Positions 5,086-13,461 of a stretch of 15,453 nt of DNA are shown piece by piece. Source of the stretch: CAZPMO01 sp964587515. Its GTDB lineage: Bacteria > Pseudomonadota > Alphaproteobacteria > MPNO01. The stretch is from NCBI GenBank assembly GCA_964587515.1, contig CAZPMO010000119.1, positions 1-15,453 on the forward strand, read 5' to 3'. Position 1 is the stretch's first letter, and every line of letters starts with the position of its first letter. A program made the translations under genes and the position numbers. Under the pieces are notes generated by a model. That model did not search any database, was not told where the DNA came from, and saw nothing but the letters and a program-made list of their open reading frames with translations.

Positions 5086-6408
5086 ATGACGACCGATCCC
5101 GTGGCGGCGGAAATACTGGAGACGATCGACGGGGACCGCGACGATGTGGTGGCGCTCTGTCTCGCGCTCGGCAATATGCGGGATTATCCCGGCGAGGAGC
5201 GCGAAGTCGCCGGTGCGGTGGTGGCGTGGCTGGAAGACGCCGGCATCGAGGCCTGGCTGCAACATCTGTCCGAACACAGCGCCAATGCCGTCGGTATCCT
5301 GCGGGGAACCGGAGACCGCGCCTCGGGCGCGCGGTCGCTGATCCTCAACGCCCATCTGGATACGCAGGGCGACATACCGTCCGGCGGCGAGGAGGCGGAG
5401 AAGAGAATTCGCGGCGCCTGGGCGGACGAAACTTTCATTCACGGGCGCGGCGTCGCCAACGACAAGGCCCAGGTGGCGGCCGAAATGATCGCGGCCCGGG
5501 CGATCCGCCGCGCGGGCGTCATGCTGAAGGAAGACCTCTACGTGACGGCGGTCGCGCAGGAGACCATGGCGCCGAGGGAAATGTCGGGATCGCTGGAGGC
5601 ATGGTCCGGCTTGGGGCCGGGCGTCAGTCAGGTGCGCGAAGGCCACGGCGCGCGCTGGCTGGTCGAGCACGGAATCGTCGCCGACTACGCGCTGATCGGC
5701 GAAGTTTCCGACTTCAAGGTCACGGTGGCGCAATCGGGCTATCTTCGCCTGAGGATCAGGGTGCCCGGGGTGATGGCCTACACGCCGGGTATCAACCGGG
5801 GAACCGAGCCGGCGGATAACCGCAACCCGTTCGAACGCGCGGCCCTGGTCATGGGGCGGCTGGAAGCATGGGCGCGGAACTACGAGGAAACCGGGCGGTT
5901 CGAATTCTGGGGCGGCTCGCTGGTTCCCAAGGCGCAAATCCTCGAGGTTGCGCCGGCCGGCCCGCCCTGGACCGACCCGGAGGATGCCTGCCTGATCTTC
6001 TTCGACATCCGCCTCCCACCGCAAGCGCGGCCGGCGGAAATCCGCGCCTCGGTGCGCGCCGCCATCGATGAAACCGGCATTCCGTGCCGCATCGACCCGT
6101 ACGATTTCAAGCTCGGCTTCATCGCCGATAACGCCGACCCGGTGCTAGACGCGTTGCGCGCGGCGCACCGGGCCGTGAATGGCGGCGAGCTGGAATACGC
6201 CACGCCGCTCGCGATGAGCATGTGGCGCGACAGCAACGCCTTCAACGAGGTCGGCATCCCCGCCATCGGCTACGGCCCGCCCACCCGGGAGACCGACGCC
6301 GCGCGCGGCGCCGCCGGCGTGCAGCGGCCGATCGCGATCGATGATTTGGTCGCGACCGCGAAGATCTTCGCGATGACCGCGCTCAATATCTGCGGCGTCT
6401 CGTCCTAG
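5086..6408 (+). CDS. M20-family metallopeptidase/amidohydrolase (ArgE/DapE-like), divergent
   Basis: A 440-residue cytoplasmic protein of M20 length. Recognisable motifs are LNAHLDTQGD (H90 and D92), GRGVANDKAQ (D126, the usual metal-bridging Asp), VAQETM (E159) and LIGEVSD (E206, metal ligand), followed by the lid/dimerisation domain and the C-terminal signature NEVGIPAIGYGPP. M20 enzymes hydrolyse amide or N-acyl bonds with a di-zinc centre. Two substitutions stand out. The usual Glu-Glu pair is Gln-Glu-Thr here, so one member is missing, and the C-terminal metal-binding His appears to be Gln 413 (GVQRPIAIDD). The enzyme could have altered metal use or be non-hydrolytic. The start ATG follows the RidA-family stop by seven bases with a weak GGAA, suggesting translational coupling. 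The stop lies four bases from the convergent TRAP permease. Substrate unknown. Confidence 0.82.
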   Translation: MTTDPVAAEILETIDGDRDDVVALCLALGNMRDYPGEEREVAGAVVAWLEDAGIEAWLQHLSEHSANAVGILRGTGDRASGARSLILNAHLDTQGDIPSGGEEAEKRIRGAWADETFIHGRGVANDKAQVAAEMIAARAIRRAGVMLKEDLYVTAVAQETMAPREMSGSLEAWSGLGPGVSQVREGHGARWLVEHGIVADYALIGEVSDFKVTVAQSGYLRLRIRVPGVMAYTPGINRGTEPADNRNPFERAALVMGRLEAWARNYEETGRFEFWGGSLVPKAQILEVAPAGPPWTDPEDACLIFFDIRLPPQARPAEIRASVRAAIDETGIPCRIDPYDFKLGFIADNADPVLDALRAAHRAVNGGELEYATPLAMSMWRDSNAFNEVGIPAIGYGPPTRETDAARGAAGVQRPIAIDDLVATAKIFAMTALNICGVSS

Positions 6409-6412
6409 GGCG

Positions 6413-8347
6413 CTATCCGGAAGTGACGGCGGCGCGCCGCCGGATGGCGAGTTCGGCGATCACCACGATGCCGCCGAGAGCGATTCCGCCGAGCTTGAAG
6501 GTCAGCCCGGCCGTGAAGGCCTCCGCCGGCAGCATGGCGCAGAACCCGGTCGCCATGAACACCGTCCGCATCGGCCATGATAAAGGCCGCACGAAATAAC
6601 CGATCAGCCCGACCGAGCCAAGCCACACCCCGATCGACGCGGTCACGATGGCGATGACGACGGCCGTCACGCCGCCTTCCATAAGCAGCCCCGGCGACAA
6701 CACGAACAGGAACGGGATCACATAGGCGACCCAGCCGAAGCGCACCGCGGCGAAACCGGTGCGCATGGCGTCGGCCCGGGTCAGGCTGGCCGCCGCGAAG
6801 GCGGCGATGGCGACCGGCGGCGTGATCATGGACATCATGCCGAAATAGAGCACGAACAGATGCGCCGACATCTTGGACACGCCAAGCTCGACCAGCGACG
6901 GCGCCACCAGCGCCGCGACCAGCACATAGACGCCCAGCGTCGGCATGCCCATGCCCAGCACGACGCATATAAACGCCGCCAGGATCAGCAGCACCGCCAG
7001 ATTGCCGCCGCCGACCTCGACCAGCGTGTAGGTCAGCGCGAAACCCAGCCCCGAAATGTTCAGCAGCCCGATCATCAGCCCGGCGACCGCCACGATCAGC
7101 AACAGCTCGATGCAGGAGCGTCCGGTTTCCTCCAGCGCCCGCAGCACCATCATCGGACCCGCGCGTTTGCCCTCATAGCCGAACACCATGGCGCAAGCCA
7201 GCAGCACGACCACGGAATAGAGCGCGGCTTCCTCGGGCCGCAGATTGGCGCCGAACAGGCCATAGATCAGCACGCCGAACGGCAGCGGGAAGAACCAGCC
7301 GGCTTTGATGACCGGCCACGCCTTGGGCATCTTGTCGAGCGCGATCCGGGCGATGCCGGTCTTCGCCGCCTCAAGATCGGTGATCACGAACAAGGCGAGA
7401 TAATACAGGAAGGCCGGGATCAGGGCGGCCAGCACCACGTCGGCGTAGGGAACTTCCAGGAACTCGGCCATCACGAAAGCCGAGGCGCCCATCAGAGGCG
7501 GCATGAGCTGGCCGCCGGTCGAGGCCACCGCCTCGATGGCGCCGGCCGATTCCGCCGTATAGCCGGAATCGCGCATCAGCGGGATGGTGATCACCCCGGT
7601 CGACACCACGTTCGAGACCGCGCTGCCGGAAATCGAGCCGAACAGGGACGACGCCGCGACGGCGATCTTGGCCGATCCGCCGCGATAGCGGCCCATGCCC
7701 GACATGGCGATGCCGGTGAAGAACCCGGACCCACCCGACAGGAACAGAACCTGGCCGAGAAACAGGAACGAGATCACCACCGTGGTGCCGATCTTCATGG
7801 GGATCCCCAGCAGAGCCTGCGGATCGAGCGCCAGACCGATCACCAGATCCTCGAGCGGGAGGTCGCGGCCGGTCAGCTTGCCGGGGATCAGATGGCCCCA
7901 TATGGCGTAAGCGAAAAAGAACAGCAATATGATCACCAGGACAGGCCCCGCCGCGCGCCGCACCCCTTCCAGGATCAGCAACAGCAGGACCACGCTGATG
8001 ATCATCGCATCCAGCGGCCGATAGGCGATTTCATTGGCGAGCGTCGGGTATTGCACCGCCACGTACCAGGAAGCGGTGAACCCCACCAATGCTGCGACCA
8101 CATCGTACCAGGGCAGCTTGCCCTGACCGTGTTTGCGTAGCGGCACGCTGAGATAGGCCAGCGGCAGCACCAGACCCAGCATGGCGGCCAGGAACTGTTC
8201 GTTATAGAGAACCAGCCCGACGGCGTTATACCAATCCGCCGCCCAGGCGATGGAGCCGAACGTCAGCAGCGTCGCAAAGACGGAAACCAGGCCGTTCAGC
8301 GGGCGGTTCAGCCGCTGAACGGCCTGGTCGGAAGTCGCTTCGGTCAC
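6413..8347 (-). CDS. TRAP transporter fused permease (DctQ-DctM, TAXI type)
   Basis: A 644-residue polytopic inner-membrane protein with the size and motifs of fused TRAP permeases, which join the small DctQ-like and large DctM-like subunits. The N-terminal third (about residues 15-150) holds the first hydrophobic helices. The DctM part starts near GRDLPLEDLVIGLALDP and contains FGSISGSAVSNVVSTG (236-251), AVASTGGQLMPPLMGASA (273-290) and, later, VVLGMGMPTLGVYVLVAAL and FGMMSMITPPVAIAAFAAAS. TRAP systems import organic anions using ion gradients with an external binding protein. The start is GTG at 8347, 12 bases after the stop of the binding-protein gene, with no strong Shine-Dalgarno, so coupling is likely. 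The stop TAG at 6413-6415 is nearly back-to-back with the convergent M20 gene. Ligand not determinable. Confidence 0.93.
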   Translation of the reverse strand: MTEATSDQAVQRLNRPLNGLVSVFATLLTFGSIAWAADWYNAVGLVLYNEQFLAAMLGLVLPLAYLSVPLRKHGQGKLPWYDVVAALVGFTASWYVAVQYPTLANEIAYRPLDAMIISVVLLLLILEGVRRAAGPVLVIILLFFFAYAIWGHLIPGKLTGRDLPLEDLVIGLALDPQALLGIPMKIGTTVVISFLFLGQVLFLSGGSGFFTGIAMSGMGRYRGGSAKIAVAASSLFGSISGSAVSNVVSTGVITIPLMRDSGYTAESAGAIEAVASTGGQLMPPLMGASAFVMAEFLEVPYADVVLAALIPAFLYYLALFVITDLEAAKTGIARIALDKMPKAWPVIKAGWFFPLPFGVLIYGLFGANLRPEEAALYSVVVLLACAMVFGYEGKRAGPMMVLRALEETGRSCIELLLIVAVAGLMIGLLNISGLGFALTYTLVEVGGGNLAVLLILAAFICVVLGMGMPTLGVYVLVAALVAPSLVELGVSKMSAHLFVLYFGMMSMITPPVAIAAFAAASLTRADAMRTGFAAVRFGWVAYVIPFLFVLSPGLLMEGGVTAVVIAIVTASIGVWLGSVGLIGYFVRPLSWPMRTVFMATGFCAMLPAEAFTAGLTFKLGGIALGGIVVIAELAIRRRAAVTSG

Positions 8348-8359
8348 GGGATATGCCGC

Positions 8360-9322
8360 TTAGAGCAGCCCCGCTTCCTTGTAGTATTTCGCCGCGCCGG
8401 GGTGGAAATCGACCCCGAGGCCCTTCTTGGCGATCAGCTTGGGCTTGTAGCCTCGGAACACGCCATGGGCCGAAACCAGCGACTTCTTGTTCAGATGCAG
8501 CGCCTTGGCCGATTTGTAGGCGACCTCGTTTTTGACTTTCGATCCCACGATGATGAGATAGTCGAAGCCCAGCATCTTCACGGGCTTGGTGATGTACGGC
8601 ATGCGCTTGGAGGGCTTGACCGTGGCGTAGAATACGCCCGGCGCGATGTCCTGGATGGTCTTCAGGCTGCCGGGGCTTTCCTTGAGCGAAATAAACCGGA
8701 TGCCGACCGACGCGTGCGCCTTGCGCGTGATGCCCGAACCCGGCGCAAGATAGGATGTCACCACGCGTCCCGCGACCATCTCGTCGGTGCCGCGCACGAA
8801 GTTGGGCACCGGCACGCCCTTGACGTTCTTGTATGACAGACCTTCCGCCGCCAGGGCCGCGCGGACCAGGGTGCCGACCAGCTTCTGGCTGGTGAAGCCC
8901 GACGGCACTTTCTGGCCCTTCAGGTCGGCGAGCGATTGGATCTTGGAATCCTTGCGTACCATGAAACCGGTCTGGAATTCCAGCAGCCGGGAGAGCACGC
9001 GGAGGTTGGGGTTCTTGTGACCTTCATAGGGACCGGTGCCGTTGGTGGCGAAAATGACGCTCGGCCCGGCCGCGGTCGACATGTCCAGACGGCCCTGATT
9101 GACCTGCGGGAAATAGATATTGCCGCCGCCGATGCCGATGGCGCGGGTGGTGAGATCGGTCTTGTCGCCGATCACCTTGGCCACCGCCGCGCCGATGCTG
9201 TAGGACAGCGACCCTTGCGGCAATGAGCCGATACTGACGGTCTGGGCGTGGGCCGACGCCGCCACGAACCCGGCCGCCGCCGTGATCGCAAAGGCGATGG
9301 AAGTCCTGCGCAGGATATTCAT
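8360..9322 (-). CDS. TAXI-family TRAP transporter solute-binding protein
   Basis: A 320-residue periplasmic receptor. The signal peptide MNILRRTSIAFAITAAAGFV leads to likely cleavage after AHA (residue 26). The mature N-terminus, VSIGSLPQGSLSYSIGAAVAKVI, and the GGGNIYFPQVNQGRLDMSTA segment are typical of TAXI (TRAP-associated extracytoplasmic immunogenic) proteins, as are SLADLKGQKVPSGFTSQKL and the late VSAHGVFRGYKPKL. It would capture an organic anion and deliver it to the permease encoded 12 bases downstream. The start at 9322 is chosen because AGGGAG lies seven bases upstream and a signal peptide begins exactly there; an earlier in-frame codon at 9400 would bury that peptide. The 96-base gap to the preceding gene probably carries a promoter. 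Ligand unknown; aromatic acids are possible given the dioxygenase nearby, but this is only proximity. Confidence 0.93.
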   Translation of the reverse strand: MNILRRTSIAFAITAAAGFVAASAHAQTVSIGSLPQGSLSYSIGAAVAKVIGDKTDLTTRAIGIGGGNIYFPQVNQGRLDMSTAAGPSVIFATNGTGPYEGHKNPNLRVLSRLLEFQTGFMVRKDSKIQSLADLKGQKVPSGFTSQKLVGTLVRAALAAEGLSYKNVKGVPVPNFVRGTDEMVAGRVVTSYLAPGSGITRKAHASVGIRFISLKESPGSLKTIQDIAPGVFYATVKPSKRMPYITKPVKMLGFDYLIIVGSKVKNEVAYKSAKALHLNKKSLVSAHGVFRGYKPKLIAKKGLGVDFHPGAAKYYKEAGLL

Positions 9323-9329
9323 GTTCTCG

Positions 9330-9335
9330 CTCCCT
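9330..9335 (-). promoter_or_regulatory. Ribosome binding site setting the TAXI protein start
   Basis: AGGGAG on the minus strand, seven bases before ATG 9322. It supports the start at the signal peptide rather than the in-frame codon at 9400. Confidence 0.65.
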
Positions 9336-9418
9336 GTTGATTTGGTACTCGACGTTGTTCTTGGGAGGGAGGTTAGCATTACTTCCCGCGCCGGGCGCAA
9401 GGCTAAATACGGCGTGCG

Positions 9419-12121
9419 TTATTTTCCGAAACGGACCTTGAACGGATACTCGATCACATCCTGCCGATCCGCGATCACCAGATCGACGGTCGCCGGACGG
9501 CCCGACACGCGGAACCGGCCATGCCACAGGCCCGGCTGTTTCGCGGGTTTGACGGTGACAACGTTGGTGGCGAGCGCCTTGCCGCCCGAATCGCGTGGCA
9601 CGAACTGCACCAGCCGATCGCGCGGGCCCTTGATCTCGAATTTTATGCCGCCGTCGCTGAACTCGATCAACCTGGCGCTGATCCCGCTCGGATGATCGGC
9701 CCGGGAACCGAGATCGGCGGCGTCCAGGGTCAGAGCCGACAGCCGGCCCGGCAGGCGCGCGATCAGCCGGCCGCGCGCGCCGGTAATGGTCTTGCCCTTG
9801 AACCCCTTATCCTCGTCCATCGACAGATAAGGATTAAAGCGATTGTCGAGAACGCCTTTCCGACGCGCCTTCCGGAATTCCGTGTAGCGCCGCAGCTCGA
9901 TCTTCGTGGTGCGATCGCGCACCCGGCCCGGCCCGGCGACCGTGACCCGTTCGATGACCAGTTCGACCGCCGACAGATTGCCGAGCAAGGCGTTGCTCGC
10001 CGGCGCGGCGATGATGAAACTGCCGCGCAAGCCGCCGCGCCAACCCGGTATTAGGTTCTCGGCGCAAATCCGGAAGGGGCGAACCGAAGACGCCGCCACC
10101 CCCTTCTTGCAGGCCCGGTGCCTGAAGCGCGCGAACTGCCGATTGAACGCGCGCCGGCCGATCGCGGCGACGGTATAGGGCTTGGGGGTTCCCCATTTGG
10201 AGAAACCCGGCCTGACCGACGCGATGGTAAAGCCGTATTCCTTGGCTTCCTCGGCCATGGCGATGACGAATTCCGCGGATTGGGGACGGCCGGCGAACGA
10301 TCTGCCGACGGTCTTGCCCGAACCGAGAAAGCGGCCGGAGGAATAGGATTCGGCGGTCGCGAGATACCGGCCCTGGCCGTTCAACGCGCGCACCGAGAGG
10401 ACGCGGTCGATCCCGCCGCTGATTTCGTATTTCACCGAACCGGGACCGCCATCCGCGAGGCGAACCCGCAGGCCGGGCGCTTCGACGATTTTGTCCTTGA
10501 ACGGCGCCTCTACCCGGCGCGTCTCGACCTCGGTCGGCAGGCGAAGCCGCACATGGCCTTCGAGCGACGCGATATCGGCGAGCCGCGCGCCCGGCTTCAG
10601 CCGGACCGTCTTGCCGCCGCCCACGGCGGGGACGCGAACGAATTTCTTGTCGACGAACCGGTGGTCATTGCGGGGGGCCAGACCGGCGCCCCGCTCGGCC
10701 CGCCATTTGCCGCAATCGTTTTCGCGCTGCAAATTCGCGCCGTCCCGCCCGCGCACCGCCGTCACGAAAAGCTGCGCGCGCGCGTCATCCTTGATCCGGT
10801 GCATCGAATCGACATCGACATTGGACAACTCGCCGCTCCGCGTCTCGACCTCGAGCTCGACCGTATCGGGATCTTCGGCGGACAACCGATAGGACTTGAT
10901 GCGGATACCAAAAGGCCCGGTCTTGGTTTCGGTCTTGAATTCCGGGCCGCCGGTCGCCGCGAACGGCTTCAACTGGTCGTGGGACAGCCGGGCGTCGTAT
11001 TGCAGCAGCTTTTCGGCGGCGACAATGCGCTCCGCGCCGGGCGTCGGACGCTTCAGCGACGCGGAATTCGCCCCCATGGACGAGAAGACCAGGGTCAGCA
11101 GTTCCGCCGGCACGCGGCCGACATCGTTCAGCAGGTCCTTGTTGAGAGCGACATCCACGTCGAGCCTCTCGCCATCCGCCACGACCTTGACATACTCCCG
11201 CAGCTTCGCCAGCGACGGAATCTTCGCCTCTGTCTCCCGCGTCAAATCGCGCTGCCATTTCTCATACGCCGCCACCGCCTCGCGCGGCGCATCCGCGTTG
11301 CGTAATTCGGCATGAAAATTGACGTCGAGCCCTGCGCTGCGCGGCGCGACGCGCACGCCCGCGAACAGCAGCGAGACCGACGACAACGCGTCTTTGCCGG
11401 CGCGGGCGGCGAGCCGCGCATAGCCGTTCTCGACGGCTTTGCCGGCTTCCAGCGGCGGGACGAACAGACCAATGCTGAGCAGCCTGCCCGCCCGGTAGGC
11501 GCGCCACTTGCCCAAATCGGTCTCGCCGCCGGCGGCGGCGCGCAACCGCTCGAGGATGGATCCGATGAGACCGGGCGGCGCGGCGACGATGCGGCCGTCG
11601 GTCAGATGAACCGCGATAGGCGCGGACACCTTGCAGCTGTCCCGGTCGATGGTCTTCAGCACCAGCACGGATTCGGCGGCGATGCGCGACGACGTCACCT
11701 CGAAGGCGCGCGGCAGCGCCTCGCGGACGCGGCCGAGATCGAAACGGCCGTAAAGCAAAGTCGCCACCGACGGCGACCCATCCGTCACGACCAACCCGGC
11801 GACGGCGTGATCGATGGCCTCGCGAAGATCGATGCCGTTTTGATGGAAGACGCCGAGCACGGGATGGGTCTTCAACGCCGGGCCAAGCAGCGCCTCGCGG
11901 TCTTCCTCGCCAAGCGCCGCCCGCTCGACCGCGACGATGTGACCGACATCGGCATGCATCATCGCCACCAGCCCCGGCAACGCCAGCGCGTCCTCGCCCG
12001 CCGCCACCTCGGGCGGCACCGGCGCGGGTCCGGCCACGATGGCGACCTCATCGGCATAAAACCAATAAACGCCGCCGGCGGCGGCCAGGATCAGAAGCGC
12101 GATGATCGCCACAATTCGCAT
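9419..12121 (-). CDS. Large N-terminally anchored exported protein of unknown function with internal duplication
   Basis: A 900-residue protein I do not recognise. A hydrophobic N-terminus (MRIVAIIALLILAAAGGVYWF) acts as an uncleaved anchor or signal, so the bulk should be periplasmic. Residues about 40-350 are a mixed alpha/beta region (LALPGLVAMMHADVG, GIDLREAIDHAVAGLVV). The rest is beta-rich and basic. Two segments align: about 519-633 and 779-897. Shared landmarks are a G-x-L-P start, VKYEISGGIDR versus IKFEIKGPRDR, RYLATAESY versus KALATNVVT, and EFVIA...EYGF versus DLVIA...EYPF at the end. Four cysteines (163, 470, 671 and 686) could form disulfides. GGGAG nine bases before the ATG supports the start. 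It is separated from neighbours on both sides by about 100-150 bases, so it is probably its own transcript. The opposite strand is also open in parts, a GC-codon shadow. Real coding is supported by the length, signal and ribosome site. Confidence 0.8.
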   Translation of the reverse strand: MRIVAIIALLILAAAGGVYWFYADEVAIVAGPAPVPPEVAAGEDALALPGLVAMMHADVGHIVAVERAALGEEDREALLGPALKTHPVLGVFHQNGIDLREAIDHAVAGLVVTDGSPSVATLLYGRFDLGRVREALPRAFEVTSSRIAAESVLVLKTIDRDSCKVSAPIAVHLTDGRIVAAPPGLIGSILERLRAAAGGETDLGKWRAYRAGRLLSIGLFVPPLEAGKAVENGYARLAARAGKDALSSVSLLFAGVRVAPRSAGLDVNFHAELRNADAPREAVAAYEKWQRDLTRETEAKIPSLAKLREYVKVVADGERLDVDVALNKDLLNDVGRVPAELLTLVFSSMGANSASLKRPTPGAERIVAAEKLLQYDARLSHDQLKPFAATGGPEFKTETKTGPFGIRIKSYRLSAEDPDTVELEVETRSGELSNVDVDSMHRIKDDARAQLFVTAVRGRDGANLQRENDCGKWRAERGAGLAPRNDHRFVDKKFVRVPAVGGGKTVRLKPGARLADIASLEGHVRLRLPTEVETRRVEAPFKDKIVEAPGLRVRLADGGPGSVKYEISGGIDRVLSVRALNGQGRYLATAESYSSGRFLGSGKTVGRSFAGRPQSAEFVIAMAEEAKEYGFTIASVRPGFSKWGTPKPYTVAAIGRRAFNRQFARFRHRACKKGVAASSVRPFRICAENLIPGWRGGLRGSFIIAAPASNALLGNLSAVELVIERVTVAGPGRVRDRTTKIELRRYTEFRKARRKGVLDNRFNPYLSMDEDKGFKGKTITGARGRLIARLPGRLSALTLDAADLGSRADHPSGISARLIEFSDGGIKFEIKGPRDRLVQFVPRDSGGKALATNVVTVKPAKQPGLWHGRFRVSGRPATVDLVIADRQDVIEYPFKVRFGK

Positions 12122-12187
12122 GAAGAATTTCTCCCGACGGCGCCGGCGAACAGATAACGCCGGTTCGCAACCGTCGAGAGACTTACT

Positions 12188-12203
12188 ATCCGGGGGGCCG
12201 GAT
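12188..12203. promoter_or_regulatory. Short inverted repeat upstream of the 900-residue protein gene
   Basis: ATCCGG-GGGG-CCGGAT, perfect 6-base arms, 67 bases upstream of ATG 12121. On the minus strand it lies within the spacer between a TTGAAC (possible -35) and TAGTAA (weak possible -10), 18 bases apart. It could be an operator or chance; the promoter match is poor. Confidence 0.2.
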
Positions 12204-12270
12204 TCGGTTCAAGGCGGGACCCGATAGCATCACCGTAACGTGACGCGCCGTGCGCCCCCAACACCTCGCG

Positions 12271-13455
12271 TCAAACCGTTCCGGTCTGATGCTTGAGCGT
12301 GATCTCGCGGCGTTCCCGCGCGGATTGCAAGACCGCGAGGGCGACCTCCAGCGTCGCCTTGCCCCAACGCGCGTCGTGGAAATCACGCTTGTCTTCGCGC
12401 ATCGCGGCCCACAGCGCATCCAGCGCGTCGCCATGGCCGGGACGCCCCATGCCGCGCTCGATTTCGACTTCGCGCTTGCCGTCGACGCCATAGACCGCCA
12501 CCCCGTCGGGCGAGAGGCGGATATCGCCGCGCTCGCAGGTCACGATCAGCACGCCGAAATGCGGCAGATGCGGCTGCTCGACCGGCATGTCACGCCCGCC
12601 ATAGGCCAGGTGGCGCTGGCGTTGGGGCTCGTCTCCGCCACCCTCATCAAGCGCGCGCCGCGTCATGCCGTGGCGGTCCGGCTGTTTGAGGTTACCGCCC
12701 TCGGCGATCCAGCCATGCATCTCGTCGCTGTCGAAGAAATCGTATGAGCTGTACACCAGCGTCGCCGCCGCGCCGTCCTCGAATTCCAGGAACACCGTGG
12801 CGTTGCCCTCGGTCGGCCGGTCGGGATCGAGGACTCCCGCGTTGGCGCGTAAGCTCCGCACGCGGCCGCCGCCGATGGCGCGTGCGATCTCGATCTGGTG
12901 GCTCACCTGGTTGAAGGTGATGCCGCCGCCGCGCGCGGTGTCGAGTTCCTCCGGCCGGCGCGGGCGGTAAAGAAAATCCGTGTAGTTGAAGTTGAGGATC
13001 ATGGCGAGCCGGCCCATCTCGCCGCTTTCGATCAGGTCCCGGATGAAACGCACATTGGGATCGAAGCCGTGGGTGTGGCCGACGATCAAATGGGTCGCGG
13101 CGGCGTCGGCGGCGTCGATTACACGGTCGCAATCGGCCAGGCTCAGCGCCATGGGTTTTTCGACCAATACGTGCTTGCCGTGGGCCAGCGCCGTGACCGC
13201 CTGATCCGCATGGTATTCGTGCGGCGAGGCGATATAGATGGCGTCCACGCCGGGGTCGGCGCACAGCGCATCGAAATCGTCGTGAACGCGCGCGTTGAAA
13301 TCGCGGGCGAAGGCGTCGCGCGGCGCGGCCAGCGGATCGGCGCCCGCGACCATCTCGACGCGCGGATGAATGCGCGCGGCGCGGATCATCATGGTGCCCG
13401 CGAGGCCGAGGCCCGCGATGCCAAGACGGATGGGATTGTTGGTGTCGTTGCTCAT
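12271..13455 (-). CDS. Gfo/Idh/MocA-family dehydrogenase, phthalate dihydrodiol dehydrogenase-like
   Basis: A 394-residue cytoplasmic NAD(P)-dependent oxidoreductase. The Rossmann motif GLGLAG is at residues 15-20, the family EKP motif (VLVEKPMAL) at 99-101, and the substrate-domain segment GGGITFNQVSHQIEI at about 177-191 carries the conserved His 186. The C-terminal part (TCERGDIRLSPDGVAVYG, RWGKATLEVALAVLQSARERREI) resembles the group annotated as 4,5-dihydroxyphthalate or phthalate 4,5-cis-dihydrodiol dehydrogenase (Pht4-like), as far as I recall. Following a two-subunit Rieske dioxygenase by only six bases, it is well placed to oxidise the cis-dihydrodiol to a catechol-type product. Family secure; substrate inferred. 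GAGG lies about five bases before the ATG. A 7-base inverted repeat (12241-12247 and 12267-12273) overlaps the stop but has no U-tract. Confidence 0.88.
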   Translation of the reverse strand: MSNDTNNPIRLGIAGLGLAGTMMIRAARIHPRVEMVAGADPLAAPRDAFARDFNARVHDDFDALCADPGVDAIYIASPHEYHADQAVTALAHGKHVLVEKPMALSLADCDRVIDAADAAATHLIVGHTHGFDPNVRFIRDLIESGEMGRLAMILNFNYTDFLYRPRRPEELDTARGGGITFNQVSHQIEIARAIGGGRVRSLRANAGVLDPDRPTEGNATVFLEFEDGAAATLVYSSYDFFDSDEMHGWIAEGGNLKQPDRHGMTRRALDEGGGDEPQRQRHLAYGGRDMPVEQPHLPHFGVLIVTCERGDIRLSPDGVAVYGVDGKREVEIERGMGRPGHGDALDALWAAMREDKRDFHDARWGKATLEVALAVLQSARERREITLKHQTGTV

Positions 13456-13461
13456 GCCGCC

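Noticed and set aside
6860..8140. Plus-strand open frame of 426 codons rich in Gln, His and Arg
   Set aside because: Antisense to the TRAP permease. Hydrophobic codons read in reverse give this composition; no motif or start signal seen.
12241..12273. TGACGCG...CGCGTCA as a Rho-independent terminator for the dioxygenase operon
   Set aside because: Seven-base stem with a 19-base loop, overlapping the stop codon, and no U-tract on the transcribed strand.
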